Assembly (NCBI GenBank): GCA_003427395.1
Contig: BFEA01000226.1
Coordinates: 960,608 to 982,488, forward strand
Source of the DNA: Chara braunii
Taxonomy: Eukaryota > Streptophyta > Charophyceae > Charales > Characeae
Direction: 5' to 3'
DNA length: 21,881 nt
The position numbers and the translations under genes are program-made. The notes below the pieces were generated by a model. It was not told where the DNA came from, searched no databases, and was given only the letters and a program-made list of their open reading frames with translations. Below, piece after piece: positions 8,328 to 16,869 of the stretch; positions within the stretch are counted from its first letter, which is position 1; every line of letters begins with the position of its first letter.

Positions 8328-8572
8328 ATCGAAGCCCGACACGTGGCTAGATCTTAGGATCAATAACATAATAATTAGGCAATCTGGCTAACCGAGGGCA
8401 GCCTCGCCCTCGGAACGCGCATAGACGCGACCCCGTCGTCACCCGAAGTAGATCAGCCAATAGACGAGCAGCCAATATGGCCGCCAATGTGCCAANGCCT
8501 CGCCCTCGGAACGCGCATAGACGCGACCCCGTCGTCACCCGAAGTAGATCAGCCAATAGACGAGCAGCCAAT
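8328..8572 (+). other. retrotransposon leader, PBS not found
   Basis: The interval between the 5' LTR and the first gag ATG. A primer-binding site should start within a few bases of the LTR, but no match to the usual initiator-Met PBS is seen. GTTGGG/CCCGAC at the LTR junction (8322-8340) and CCGAGGGC/GCCCTCGG (8392-8399 with 8406-8413) can form hairpins. The second half is inflated by the duplicated block around the N at 8496. Confidence 0.5.
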
Positions 8573-8591
8573 ATGGCCGCCAATGTGCCAA
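8401..8591. other. 95-bp exact duplication around an N (assembly artefact)
   Basis: 8401-8495 and 8497-8591 are identical and separated by a single N at 8496. Two contig ends that overlap but were not merged would look exactly like this. Because 95 + 1 is a multiple of three, the reading frame is not disturbed. A genuine tandem duplication is less likely, since 20742-20902 shows the same pattern. Confidence 0.8.
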
Positions 8592-10765
8592 ACCCGCAGC
8601 AGAATGCCAATCAACCGAATCCTGATCAACCCGCCCCAAGTGCACGGGCTCCCATGACGCCACCTGATCTATATTTATTTGACCCTGCGCACCACCTTGC
8701 AGGAGCATGGTTGGCCACGCTCCGAGCACAACAGTATGACGATAACGAAGCTCAGGTAAACATCCCCGCTCGATTGGGAGGAAACGCTCATCACTGGCTT
8801 AGTACCTATGTGTAGGTAGATCTTCAGACCTTCGAACGAGACTTTCTGAACCGATTTGATTACGTTCACCCAAAGCAAGCGCTTTACATGATCAAGGATC
8901 AAGTGCAAAAACCTCTCGAGTCCGTTGCGGAGTATCGGAACCGGTTTTATCGAATGTTTGTAAAGACTAAGAGAGGAGAGCAAGTAGGGAGAGATCTATT
9001 CATAGACGAACTCCGCAGTCTAACAATAAGGGCGAAGCTGCGGAAGCAGTTTTTCCCCATCAATCATACATTACAGCAAATCATGGACGCTGCAAAAGAC
9101 TTGGAACGGAAGTTCGCGGCGAACTTCCTGGAAGGAGAGGACTATTCTAGGGAAGGAGATTCGTCTGAACTCGCAAGGGCAAAAGCCGAATTGGCTGCGC
9201 TGCAAAACAAATTCGAAAACATGGGGTTTGTGTTGGGTCCTGTCACCTACATAGAACAGATAGCCCCTAAACGACCAGTTCCAAGTGAGATCCCAAGTGT
9301 CCCCGTCCCTGTAATGCCAACGCCTGTAAGAACGGCACCCCCGCCCCCAGTCGAGACTCCCGTACGATCGAATGAATCCACTGACATACTCGAGCTGACC
9401 AAAACCTTGGTTAGTCTAATTTAGGAAAGCAAAATGGAGCAGCGAGAGCAAAATGCTTGGTTGGAAGCCATGATGAGGAACATGCGGCCCATTGCGGTGC
9501 GTGCCCCTCCGATTCAGCAAGGGTTAGCCCCGCCCCCCACTCTTGGAGGAATCGCAAGCAATGTGAACGTCTGTTATGCATGTCATCAACCTGGACATCT
9601 AGCCCGTGATTGCCCTCACAGGCCTCCGCAAAAACGTATCGGGGTCGCGCCGATGGCCGTGGCGCCCATCGTTAACAGACCAAGACGAGTCGGAGCTTTG
9701 ATGGAAGAAATAGAGGGTGGGGGAAGTGCCTTAGCCACCACGAAAGAGGCCGCCGAGCTAATCCCGTTAGATCAGTACGTATCACTTGGTTATCCCGTAC
9801 TTGGAATAATCGGAACGATCAGACTAGCGCGAAAACAGAAAGAGGTGGCGGAGTGGCGACCTTCTCTAGGACAAATGGAATCGGGAGGACCCACTTTCGT
9901 CACGGGAGAAATCGATGTATTAAACATCATCCGAGCCTTGGACCATCGGATTCCGCTTCCGATCGGTCATTTGCTTTCGATCTCTGAACAAGCCAACGAG
10001 CGGATGTTGCAGCACTGCAAAGCGAACCGAAAACGATTCGCTCTGGCCCGAGTACCAAACGCAAAGACTAAAAGCCCTACACTCGAAGAAAATCCAACAG
10101 GCACTTCGGATCCGATACGGGTAGGATTAATCCAGAAAGACGACCATTTCCTGCGGATTAAACCCATCCCGTGGAAGTCCGCAGAATGCGATATTGGAAT
10201 TTGGGGAATTCCGTATAACGCAATCATTGATTCAGGAGCGCCCGTTTTGGCAATTTCGTTAAGAGTAGTCAAGAGAGCGGGAAGGAAAAACGATCTGATC
10301 ATGCTCACTGAGAAAGATCAGCTCGTTTCGGCAGATGAAGAAAAGATCAAGACCGTGGGAAGAATGACCAATGTCGCTTTCTGATTAGGAAAAGTGCACG
10401 CGCTTGGGGATGTCGTAGTACTAGATGTTAATACGTACGACGTTCTTTTTGGACTTCCTGCTCTTATAGCGTTACGAGCAAACCTGGATTTCGAACGACA
10501 ATCTATCGTCCTCCGAAATACAGGAGGAAAACCCTATGCGGTGCCTATGAGACTAACCCTTCGTACCACCATCAACGCAGTCCCACGGGTTTCGCCGATG
10601 ATGGCAGGGACTCTCCGCATGATCTCTTGGGATGAATCCGCAGATGGAAAGTCATCGACGAATGATGCGGACAACAGTGATGAGGACGACCCGGAGATCT
10701 CGAAGCTAGCACGACAGCGTGTTTACTACCCGCCACCAGAACGATAGCAAGAACGATGCATCTGA
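8573..10765 (+). pseudogene. ORF1: gag-protease, broken by internal stops
   Basis: One frame encodes a Retrotrans_gag-like capsid, with YDDNEAQVNIPARLGGNAHHW and, after a stop, FERDFLNRF and a VAEYRNRF segment. A CCHC zinc knuckle follows (CYACHQPGHLARDC, 9572-9613), then a retroviral-type aspartic protease with DSGA at 10229-10240 and YDVLFGLPAL at 10436. The knuckle would bind RNA in the virus-like particle, and the protease would cut the polyprotein. Start chosen: ATG 8573, the first ATG once the duplicated block is collapsed. In-frame stops are TAG 8813, TAG 9422, TGA 10382 (inside the protease) and TAG 10745. The next stop, TGA 10763-10765, overlaps the ATG of ORF2. Confidence 0.85.
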
Positions 10766-12825
10766 CCAGTAGGAATGCTCAGAGGACCAAGGCGATGATC
10801 TTGGGTGAACCCCTCGTGCAGATTTCGAGGATGGTCGATTCTTTGGAACCCCCTCGAACCCTCTATGAAAGAATCACCCCGCTCCTCTCCTGATACAGCG
10901 ACAAAAAACATTACTGCGACATTAGGGAACTTCCAAGGTCCCTTTTGACATCTGCTAAAGAAGTGCGATTGTTACGCTTGGGGGCGGAAGCAAGTTCTCT
11001 AGAACCCCCTGGGCGTCTCGAAACAGAAACAAACGAAATGGGGATAAAGATCGCAACTAAGAACGTGCCATGGCAGGATATTTGTGACGGGATTACCCCG
11101 GAAGGACACGTGGCAATCCGAAAAGAAGATGCCCAGATGATGGCCACGGTGTTCTCATGGCAATCGGACCATTCGTTCATTTCTGCACCCCCGCCCGATG
11201 TGGCGAAACCTGCACGCACAAAACAGATAGATGTATGGATCTGGGATCAACTTTTCGAGTTACACGTGCCACAGTACGTACCCGATGAAATTCATCGGTT
11301 CATTGCAGACATTTTGACGGAATATCGAGGAGCGATTAGCGTGACAGACACTGATATTGGCCTGTCGTTAGTTATTCAACACAAAATACAGACGGGAAAT
11401 CACTCCCCGATCCATTGTAAGTCGTACCAATACTCACTGATAGAACGCAAAAAGGCTTTCGAACAAATTCAAGAATTCGAAGCCTGCGGATGGATTGAAC
11501 CCGCCACCGGACCATGATCATTTTCCGTCGTACTAGTACTGAAGAAAAATGGATCAATCCGCATATGCATCGATTATCGCAAGTTGAATAAAATCACGAT
11601 TAAGGATGCCAGTGTGTACCCCCTCCCCCGGATTGATGATTTGTTGGATGCGATTGGATGCGCTAATTATTTTCGCAAGTTTGATGTTCGACATGGCTTC
11701 CATCATATTCTGGTAAAGGAGGAAGATCGGGCAAAGACGGCCTTCGTACTGTTTGAAGGTACGTGGCATTGGGTTCGATGTCCGATGGGGATTTGCAACG
11801 CGCCTGCCACGTTTCAGCGAGCGATGAACATGACGTTCCAGAATTTCGTCAACAAGACACGGCTGACACAAGGGATGATTAACTTCTGCGTGATCGTGTA
11901 CATGGACGATATCCTAGTCTATTCGGAAACCTGTCACGGACACGCGCAACATATTGAATGGACATTGGGCGCGTTGAGAGACGCTGGGTTTAAGATTGCG
12001 CTCGAGAAGAGTGAATTTTTCCTCTCGAAAATTTTGTTCTCATGCTATGTTGTGACACGTGGAGGACTATGACCGGACGCAAGAAAGGTTGCATCAGTGA
12101 AAGAAGCCCCGGCTCCCACGTCACTGACGCAGGTTCGAGCCTTCTTAGGGTTAGCATCGTACTACCGACGCTTCATCAAGGGCTTTGCCGCGATTGCACG
12201 ACCATTAACGAACCTGTTGAGGAAGGACCAGCCTCTCAGCTGGGACGCGGAGTGCCAACAGGCTTTCGCAACCCTGAAGGGCGCTCTGGCGACGGCCCCT
12301 ATTTTGATTCGGTCGGACTCCTCGAAACAGTTCATTCTCATCACGGACTGGCAACCGGAAGCTATCTCCGCTATTTTAGCGCAGAAGGGGAACGATGGTC
12401 GTGAACACGTCATCGAATACGCGTCACGCACGGTACCGAATGAGCGAAGGAATGACTCAGCACCTCAGGGCGAGTGTTATGCAATAGTCTGGGGAATCCA
12501 GCACTTCCATCCGTATCTCTACGGACAGAAGTTTCGCCTCGTAACAGATCACGAATCCTTGCTGGCGCTGAAGAAACTCACCAATTACACGGGCATGATT
12601 GGCCGTTGGGCGGTGCGACTACTAGAATATGACTTCGATATCATCCATCGAAAGACAGAGCGACACGACAACGCGGATGGACTGACACGTCTGCATCGAC
12701 CGGCTGAAGTACCAAAGGGCGAGGAAATTACACCGTGAAAGGAGTTGGAATCGACAAACGAGCCTAAGTACGGACAAGTGGCAGTTCTCCCACGTGGCAA
12801 GAAGCAGAACGGTGGCAATGGATGA
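10756..12825 (+). pseudogene. ORF2: reverse transcriptase-RNase H, broken by internal stops
   Basis: Frame +1 relative to window position 1, opening at ATG 10756. The RT fingers and palm follow, with an RKLN-type motif near 11578, the first catalytic Asp in FRKFDVRHGFH (11683) and YMDD at 11899-11910. The RNase H domain has all expected acidic residues in place: Asp 12346 (ILITDW), Glu 12472 (GECYAIVWG), Asp 12547 (TDHES) and Asp 12676 (DNADGLTR). It would copy element RNA to cDNA and remove the RNA strand. Four in-frame stops occur, all TGA: 10891, 11515, 12070 and 12736. After the last, the frame stays open to TGA 12823-12825, overlapping the ATG of ORF3. Confidence 0.88.
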
Positions 12826-14545
12826 CGGAGGTAACCCCACTACCCCTCTTTCCCCCCTTTCCTCTTCGTCTCTCCTCTCCCTGGCTGACAAATTTTGCTA
12901 TTTTTGCGAAGCTATCTCCCGCATGTACTCGGTTTCCATTCGTCCTAACGGGGAAGGGTATGCGGACTGGATACATTGTCGACAGTGTGTCGCACGAGCC
13001 CATGGCTCGTGCATCCAATACAGAAACGATAGTAAACCGTGGTTGTGCCCCTTGAGTCGGACCGACAAGATTCCGACCGAGGCTCACTTTTTGGATGCCA
13101 CGTCAGAAGGGTTGGAAAAGACCCGGAGGCTTAGAAGGGTCGAAGAATGGACTGATATTGCCTTGATTGCCACCCTAGTTGGCAACCCCCTCCAGGATTT
13201 TACCAAGGAAGATCGGAGGAGGGCCAACGAGAGGGCTCGAGATTACAGATGGATAGAGGGCAGATTAGAAAAACGGAAAACAAACGGCAGTGGGATTTGG
13301 ATGGTTGTGCCGCATCCGTTCATGAGGGATGACTGGGTTAAGACAGCGCACGAAGAAACTGCGGCTCATTTCGCCGTACGAATCACGGAGTCCGCTATCG
13401 ACAAAAATGAGTGGTACTGGTCCAATATCCGCGACGATGTGAAGTACATCGTCGCCAACTGTCAAGTCTGTGCCACTGATAAAGCGCCGATTCAGCCACC
13501 GAGATCGATAGTACCCACGGTAGTTGAACGACTGTTTCAAAGAGTGAGCATGAATACTACCGATATAGTGGTGCCCCCTGACCCTAATAGTTGCGAATAT
13601 TCCGCTCTATTGGTATTTGTCGACCATTTCTCGAAATGGATCGAGGCGTACTGTTGTCGCACGCGGCAAGCCACGGAAATCGCGGGATACGTCAACAGTT
13701 TCCTCGGGATGCACCAGGATACGGAAGAGATCCTGACCAACAATGGGGCTGAATTCAGGAGAGAAGTGCTAAGGAATCTGGTCCTACCTGGCGTTGCCAT
13801 ACGGAATACTGCACCCCACATGTCGCAATCCAATGGACTGGTGGAAAATGCCAACTGGGTGATAAAGACAGCATTGCGACGAAATATCGCGGCACGGGAT
13901 CCGAGGCCCTGGCCCGATATCGTCGACCAGATCCTGGCGGTCCATCGCGGAACGCCCCACGAATCGACAGGGTTGAGCCCCTTCCAGTTGAGGACCAATA
14001 GCGTCGCTTGCGTTTCGATACCAAGCCTCCCAGACGAATCCACACTGAACCGACGGCCCACCAGGGCTACAGCTCAGGACAAGGCCAAACGACACTTAGA
14101 ATTGATGGAACGGTCCCTGCCCAGGCTAGCCCGAAAACGACAAAAAATGACCGAATTGGCCCAAGGCCGACAGGTCCGCAGTTACGCGGCCCGAAATGGG
14201 AATGCGGGTCCGCGGCCCCAGTACAAATTAGGGGACGTGGTGCAGGTAAGGAAATGTGCTCGCCAGGGTAAGGTAACGCCACGATTCTTCGGGCGATATC
14301 GCGTGATCGAGCTCAGCCCTAATGGCGTGGACACCGTGCGTCTCGCACCCGAGGTCTCTAGCAGTCGATCGGCTCGTCCGATCACACGCCACGTGTCCTA
14401 TCTTCGCCTCCTCCCCTCTACTCCATCTCCTTCTTCATCGGCCTCCCCCTCAGAGGAAGCCGCCGACGACGGCTCTGTCTCCCTGGCATCTCCCTCTTCT
14501 TCTTGCACCCTCTCTGCCTCCCCGTCACCTTCGCCATCGCCATGA
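12818..14545 (+). CDS. ORF3: integrase with N-terminal PHD-like finger
   Basis: A 575-residue open frame with no internal stop. Residues 27-80 carry a C4HC3-like pattern (C27, C30, C54, C57, H62, C65, C77) with Trp two residues before the seventh ligand, as in PHD fingers. The eighth position is Ser80. The integrase HHCC zinc domain follows (H178, H184, C215, C218), then an RNase H-fold core with Asp249, a D-to-N change at residue 308 (TNNGAEF, codon 13739-13741) and Glu343 in DD35E spacing. A GPY/F-like module (PRFFGRYRVIE) and a Ser/Pro-rich tail complete it. ATG 12818 is used because it overlaps the ORF2 stop. A GTG-initiated extension to 12794 is possible in frame but unlikely. The lost aspartate should abolish strand transfer. 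Confidence 0.85.
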   Translation: MDDGGNPTTPLSPLSSSSLLSLADKFCYFCEAISRMYSVSIRPNGEGYADWIHCRQCVARAHGSCIQYRNDSKPWLCPLSRTDKIPTEAHFLDATSEGLEKTRRLRRVEEWTDIALIATLVGNPLQDFTKEDRRRANERARDYRWIEGRLEKRKTNGSGIWMVVPHPFMRDDWVKTAHEETAAHFAVRITESAIDKNEWYWSNIRDDVKYIVANCQVCATDKAPIQPPRSIVPTVVERLFQRVSMNTTDIVVPPDPNSCEYSALLVFVDHFSKWIEAYCCRTRQATEIAGYVNSFLGMHQDTEEILTNNGAEFRREVLRNLVLPGVAIRNTAPHMSQSNGLVENANWVIKTALRRNIAARDPRPWPDIVDQILAVHRGTPHESTGLSPFQLRTNSVACVSIPSLPDESTLNRRPTRATAQDKAKRHLELMERSLPRLARKRQKMTELAQGRQVRSYAARNGNAGPRPQYKLGDVVQVRKCARQGKVTPRFFGRYRVIELSPNGVDTVRLAPEVSSSRSARPITRHVSYLRLLPSTPSPSSSASPSEEAADDGSVSLASPSSSCTLSASPSPSPSP

Positions 14546-15021
14546 GTTTTCTGGAGGAGAGAGCCCTCAACGAAGCATCGCTTGCGCCCCGTGATCGATT
14601 GACGATCCGGCAAGTCCATCATCCCCGCCTCCGTCTAGATCTTCGGCGGCTTGTGCACTTCTTCTGCACGGAAGGCATGTATGCAGCGGTGGTGTTCAGA
14701 ATCGAAGGCCGGCCTGACGCGGTGGTATTGGTCGAGGCGGTAGCAGTTCATCAGCGAGCGGTGCCAGGTATCATCTGCATATTGGTCATCATCAACTTCA
14801 GTGGCGATCTCTCCACGCTCCTTCCCTTACGACATTCGGCGGTGAAGGCGTCGCTGCGCACGTGGGCGAATGATCTTATCGCCAAGTGGACCCAGCTTTT
14901 GGCTCGTCACGGGGATACGATCGTGACGACACGAGCGATCGAGTACGACGGCCTTCAGATGTATCAGCGCGATCCGCCGGCGGAACTCCTTGTCCTCGTT
15001 CACTTCCCGTGTCCCCAATGA
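14542..15021 (+). CDS. ORF4: unrecognised protein after integrase
   Basis: A 159-residue open frame whose ATG (14542) overlaps the integrase stop as ATGA. I do not recognise it. It begins MSFLEERALNEASLAPRD, has an Arg/Leu/His-rich segment and a short hydrophobic stretch (PGIICILVIINF) that could be a buried strand or a weak membrane segment. There is no signal peptide, no cysteine motif and no obvious env-like glycoprotein features. It ends in ATGA with ORF5. An intact frame beside heavily broken gag and RT frames supports a real gene, but at this length chance survival is possible. Confidence 0.55.
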   Translation: MSFLEERALNEASLAPRDRLTIRQVHHPRLRLDLRRLVHFFCTEGMYAAVVFRIEGRPDAVVLVEAVAVHQRAVPGIICILVIINFSGDLSTLLPLRHSAVKASLRTWANDLIAKWTQLLARHGDTIVTTRAIEYDGLQMYQRDPPAELLVLVHFPCPQ

Positions 15022-16151
15022 GTCTCGCTTCGATCTCCGTTTTTTATCTCCCCTCCACCTTCCCCACCTTCTAGCAGTCTGACATGCATCCTCGCCTTTC
15101 CTATTGTCTAAAGCCTCTTGTTGTCCCCCTTCTTCATCCTCCCCATTGGATCCTGTGGCGCGAGGATTTCATCGAGCTTTCCTTGTGTTTGGTTGAGGTA
15201 CGGCTGACGTGGACCGAGGACGGAGTGCACCCACCTCGCATAGAGCGTCTGGAGTTGTTGTTTATCCGGGCCTGGCGCACCAACGTGGAGGGAGAGCTTC
15301 TCGCATTTTTATTTGGAACAGTGCGGCCCGGTCATCGGGAACTTATCGCGCAAGAGTTCACGATCCCTGTAGCGCAGCTGGCGGATGATCTCCCTCTCTA
15401 CATTATCCCGCAAGACGACGAGCATCCGGTTCCCCACGTGCTTTCTCGCACATTGACACCTTACCTTCAGTGGTCGGCTTGCGTAGAGGGAGCCGCCGAA
15501 CGCATCCCGTCGTCGCAGCAACAGTATTTGGATCCCCGGATGACTCTCGATCCTGCCTTCTTCAGGTACCCTACAGCGGAGCAGTTTGCTGCCATCCGAG
15601 AAGAAGAGGAGGAAGAAGAGAGCATCGGGAGTGACGAAGGAGAAGACGCGCGGGAAGAAGGCGGGGATAGCGACGAAGTGCTCGGTGAAGAGGACGAAAC
15701 CCCCGAGGAAGGAAGCTATAGCGANCATAGCGAGGGGGAACAGAGCGAAGAAGAAGAAGACGAGGAAGGAGAAGAGGAGCACGAAGAGGAGCACGAAGAG
15801 GAGCAGGAAGAGGGGCCTGCTGGATCAGAGTCGGAAGCTGTGTCGGAGGAAGCACTGCGTAAGGGCACGAAGGCCGAAGATCCCGAGACGGCCCACAAAA
15901 GAGAAGAGATCGCAGCCGGGAAGGAGGAGTTAGAACTCGCAAGTGCAGTGAGTCTGCACATCCACGACGACCCAAACCGAGATCTGGAGCCGCCCCGACC
16001 TGAAGATGGCGACCTCGCGGCCACGACTCCGACCCCATCAGCGCGGCGACGGAGCCGATCCCCCTCCTCCCCAACCCGTCCCCCAGTTCGCCGATGTACC
16101 GATACGGGCGATCGGTCTTCATCCCTGATCACTCTCTCGCCGACCCCTTGA
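15018..16151 (+). pseudogene. ORF5: acidic-domain protein, one internal stop
   Basis: The frame opens at ATG 15018 (ATGA with the ORF4 stop) and is interrupted by TAG 15072-15074. Internal ATG 15084 then gives 355 open residues. From ATG 15084: residues 20-170 look globular (WREDFIELSLCLVEVRLTW, QEFTIPVAQLADDLPLYI). Residues 172-259 are strongly acidic, mostly Glu with Asp, Ser and Gly. Residues 316-338 are basic Arg/Ser/Pro-rich (RRRSRSPSSP) and could be a nuclear localisation signal. The N at 15725 falls inside codon 214. I do not recognise the family. The acidic plus basic pattern suggests a chromatin- or nucleic-acid-associated protein, but this is inference. Confidence 0.55.
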
Positions 16152-16479
16152 TTACCTCACCTTCCACCAGCTCACCACCCCTGTCACGTTCCCCTCCAAT
16201 CCGTTCCCCCGCGACACCTTCCGCCACTTCTACGCTGCTCGCCTCGCTATAGTAGTGCATCCCCACATCTCCATCCGATGCGCGGTCCCGACCTTCTGCC
16301 TCCATGTCTTACTCCTTAGTGTCGCGTGGCGAAGCCACAAGATGATCGAGGTTTATTGCATGGTAACGGGGACCATCCCCGCATGCGAAGACCGCGACCG
16401 CTTCCGCGCGGCACTCTTCCGAACTCTCACCACCCTCTATCCCGACTATCTCGCATCCCTTCCTCGCACTGACAACTGA
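16006..16479 (+). pseudogene. ORF6: unrecognised protein, one internal stop
   Basis: Frame from ATG 16006, overlapping ORF5 by 146 bp, with TGA at 16126-16128 and then open to TGA 16477. The part after the stop looks protein-like (DYLTFHQLTTPVTFP, FRHFYAARLAIVV, CLHVLLLSVAW). Alternatively it starts at ATG 16094 in another frame and needs a one-base shift near 16130-16150. At about 157 codons it is similar in size to ORF4, but I see no clear sequence relation. Function unknown. Confidence 0.4.
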
Positions 16480-16869
16480 TTCCCCCGTTTTCATCGCATT
16501 GTTCGTTATCAGGAGCTCCCGAAGACTGTGGCCAGAATGGAAAGTCTCCTGCCCCCCTACCGATAAACCCTCCACCCCGCAATGTCGCTATGTACCGGCT
16601 TCCTTTTCCCCTCCCCTGCGGTCACTGATGGATGGTTGATTGACATGTGTCCAAATGACGACGCGTAATCCCCTCCTTGGATTGTCGAGAGCCCAATCTC
16701 AGGAATTAGTAGAAGAGCAGTATTGCCACCATTGGACGACGTCCACACTCAACTAAACGGTAAGTGGCATAGAGAGAGATGCTCCGCGTGTCGATCAATT
16801 AGAGAAATCGACACGTATCAACAAGCAAGCAAGAGCTTGCTAATATTGGAACCCTCTGGGCGTCATATA
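16480..16869 (+). other. retrotransposon 3' internal non-coding region, PPT not found
   Basis: No gene. A polypurine tract should abut the 3' LTR, but the last bases before it are CTCTGGGCGTCATATA. The only purine-rich runs (near 16707-16718 and 16771-16779) are too far away. Two hairpins lie close to the LTR: CGTGTCGAT/ATCGACACG (16787-16795 with 16807-16815) and AGCAAG/CTTGCT (16828-16833 with 16836-16841). GGGCGTCA just before the LTR repeats the sequence found at the outer end of the 3' LTR (GGGCGTCACA). Confidence 0.55.

Noticed and set aside
14220-14545. A C-terminal chromodomain on the integrase
   Set aside because: After the GPY/F-like module the tail is Ser/Pro-rich low complexity, without the aromatic residues expected of a chromodomain.
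14542-16479. An env-like gene for the retrotransposon
   Set aside because: No signal peptide, cysteine pattern or clear transmembrane anchor in any of the three ORFs; position alone is not enough.
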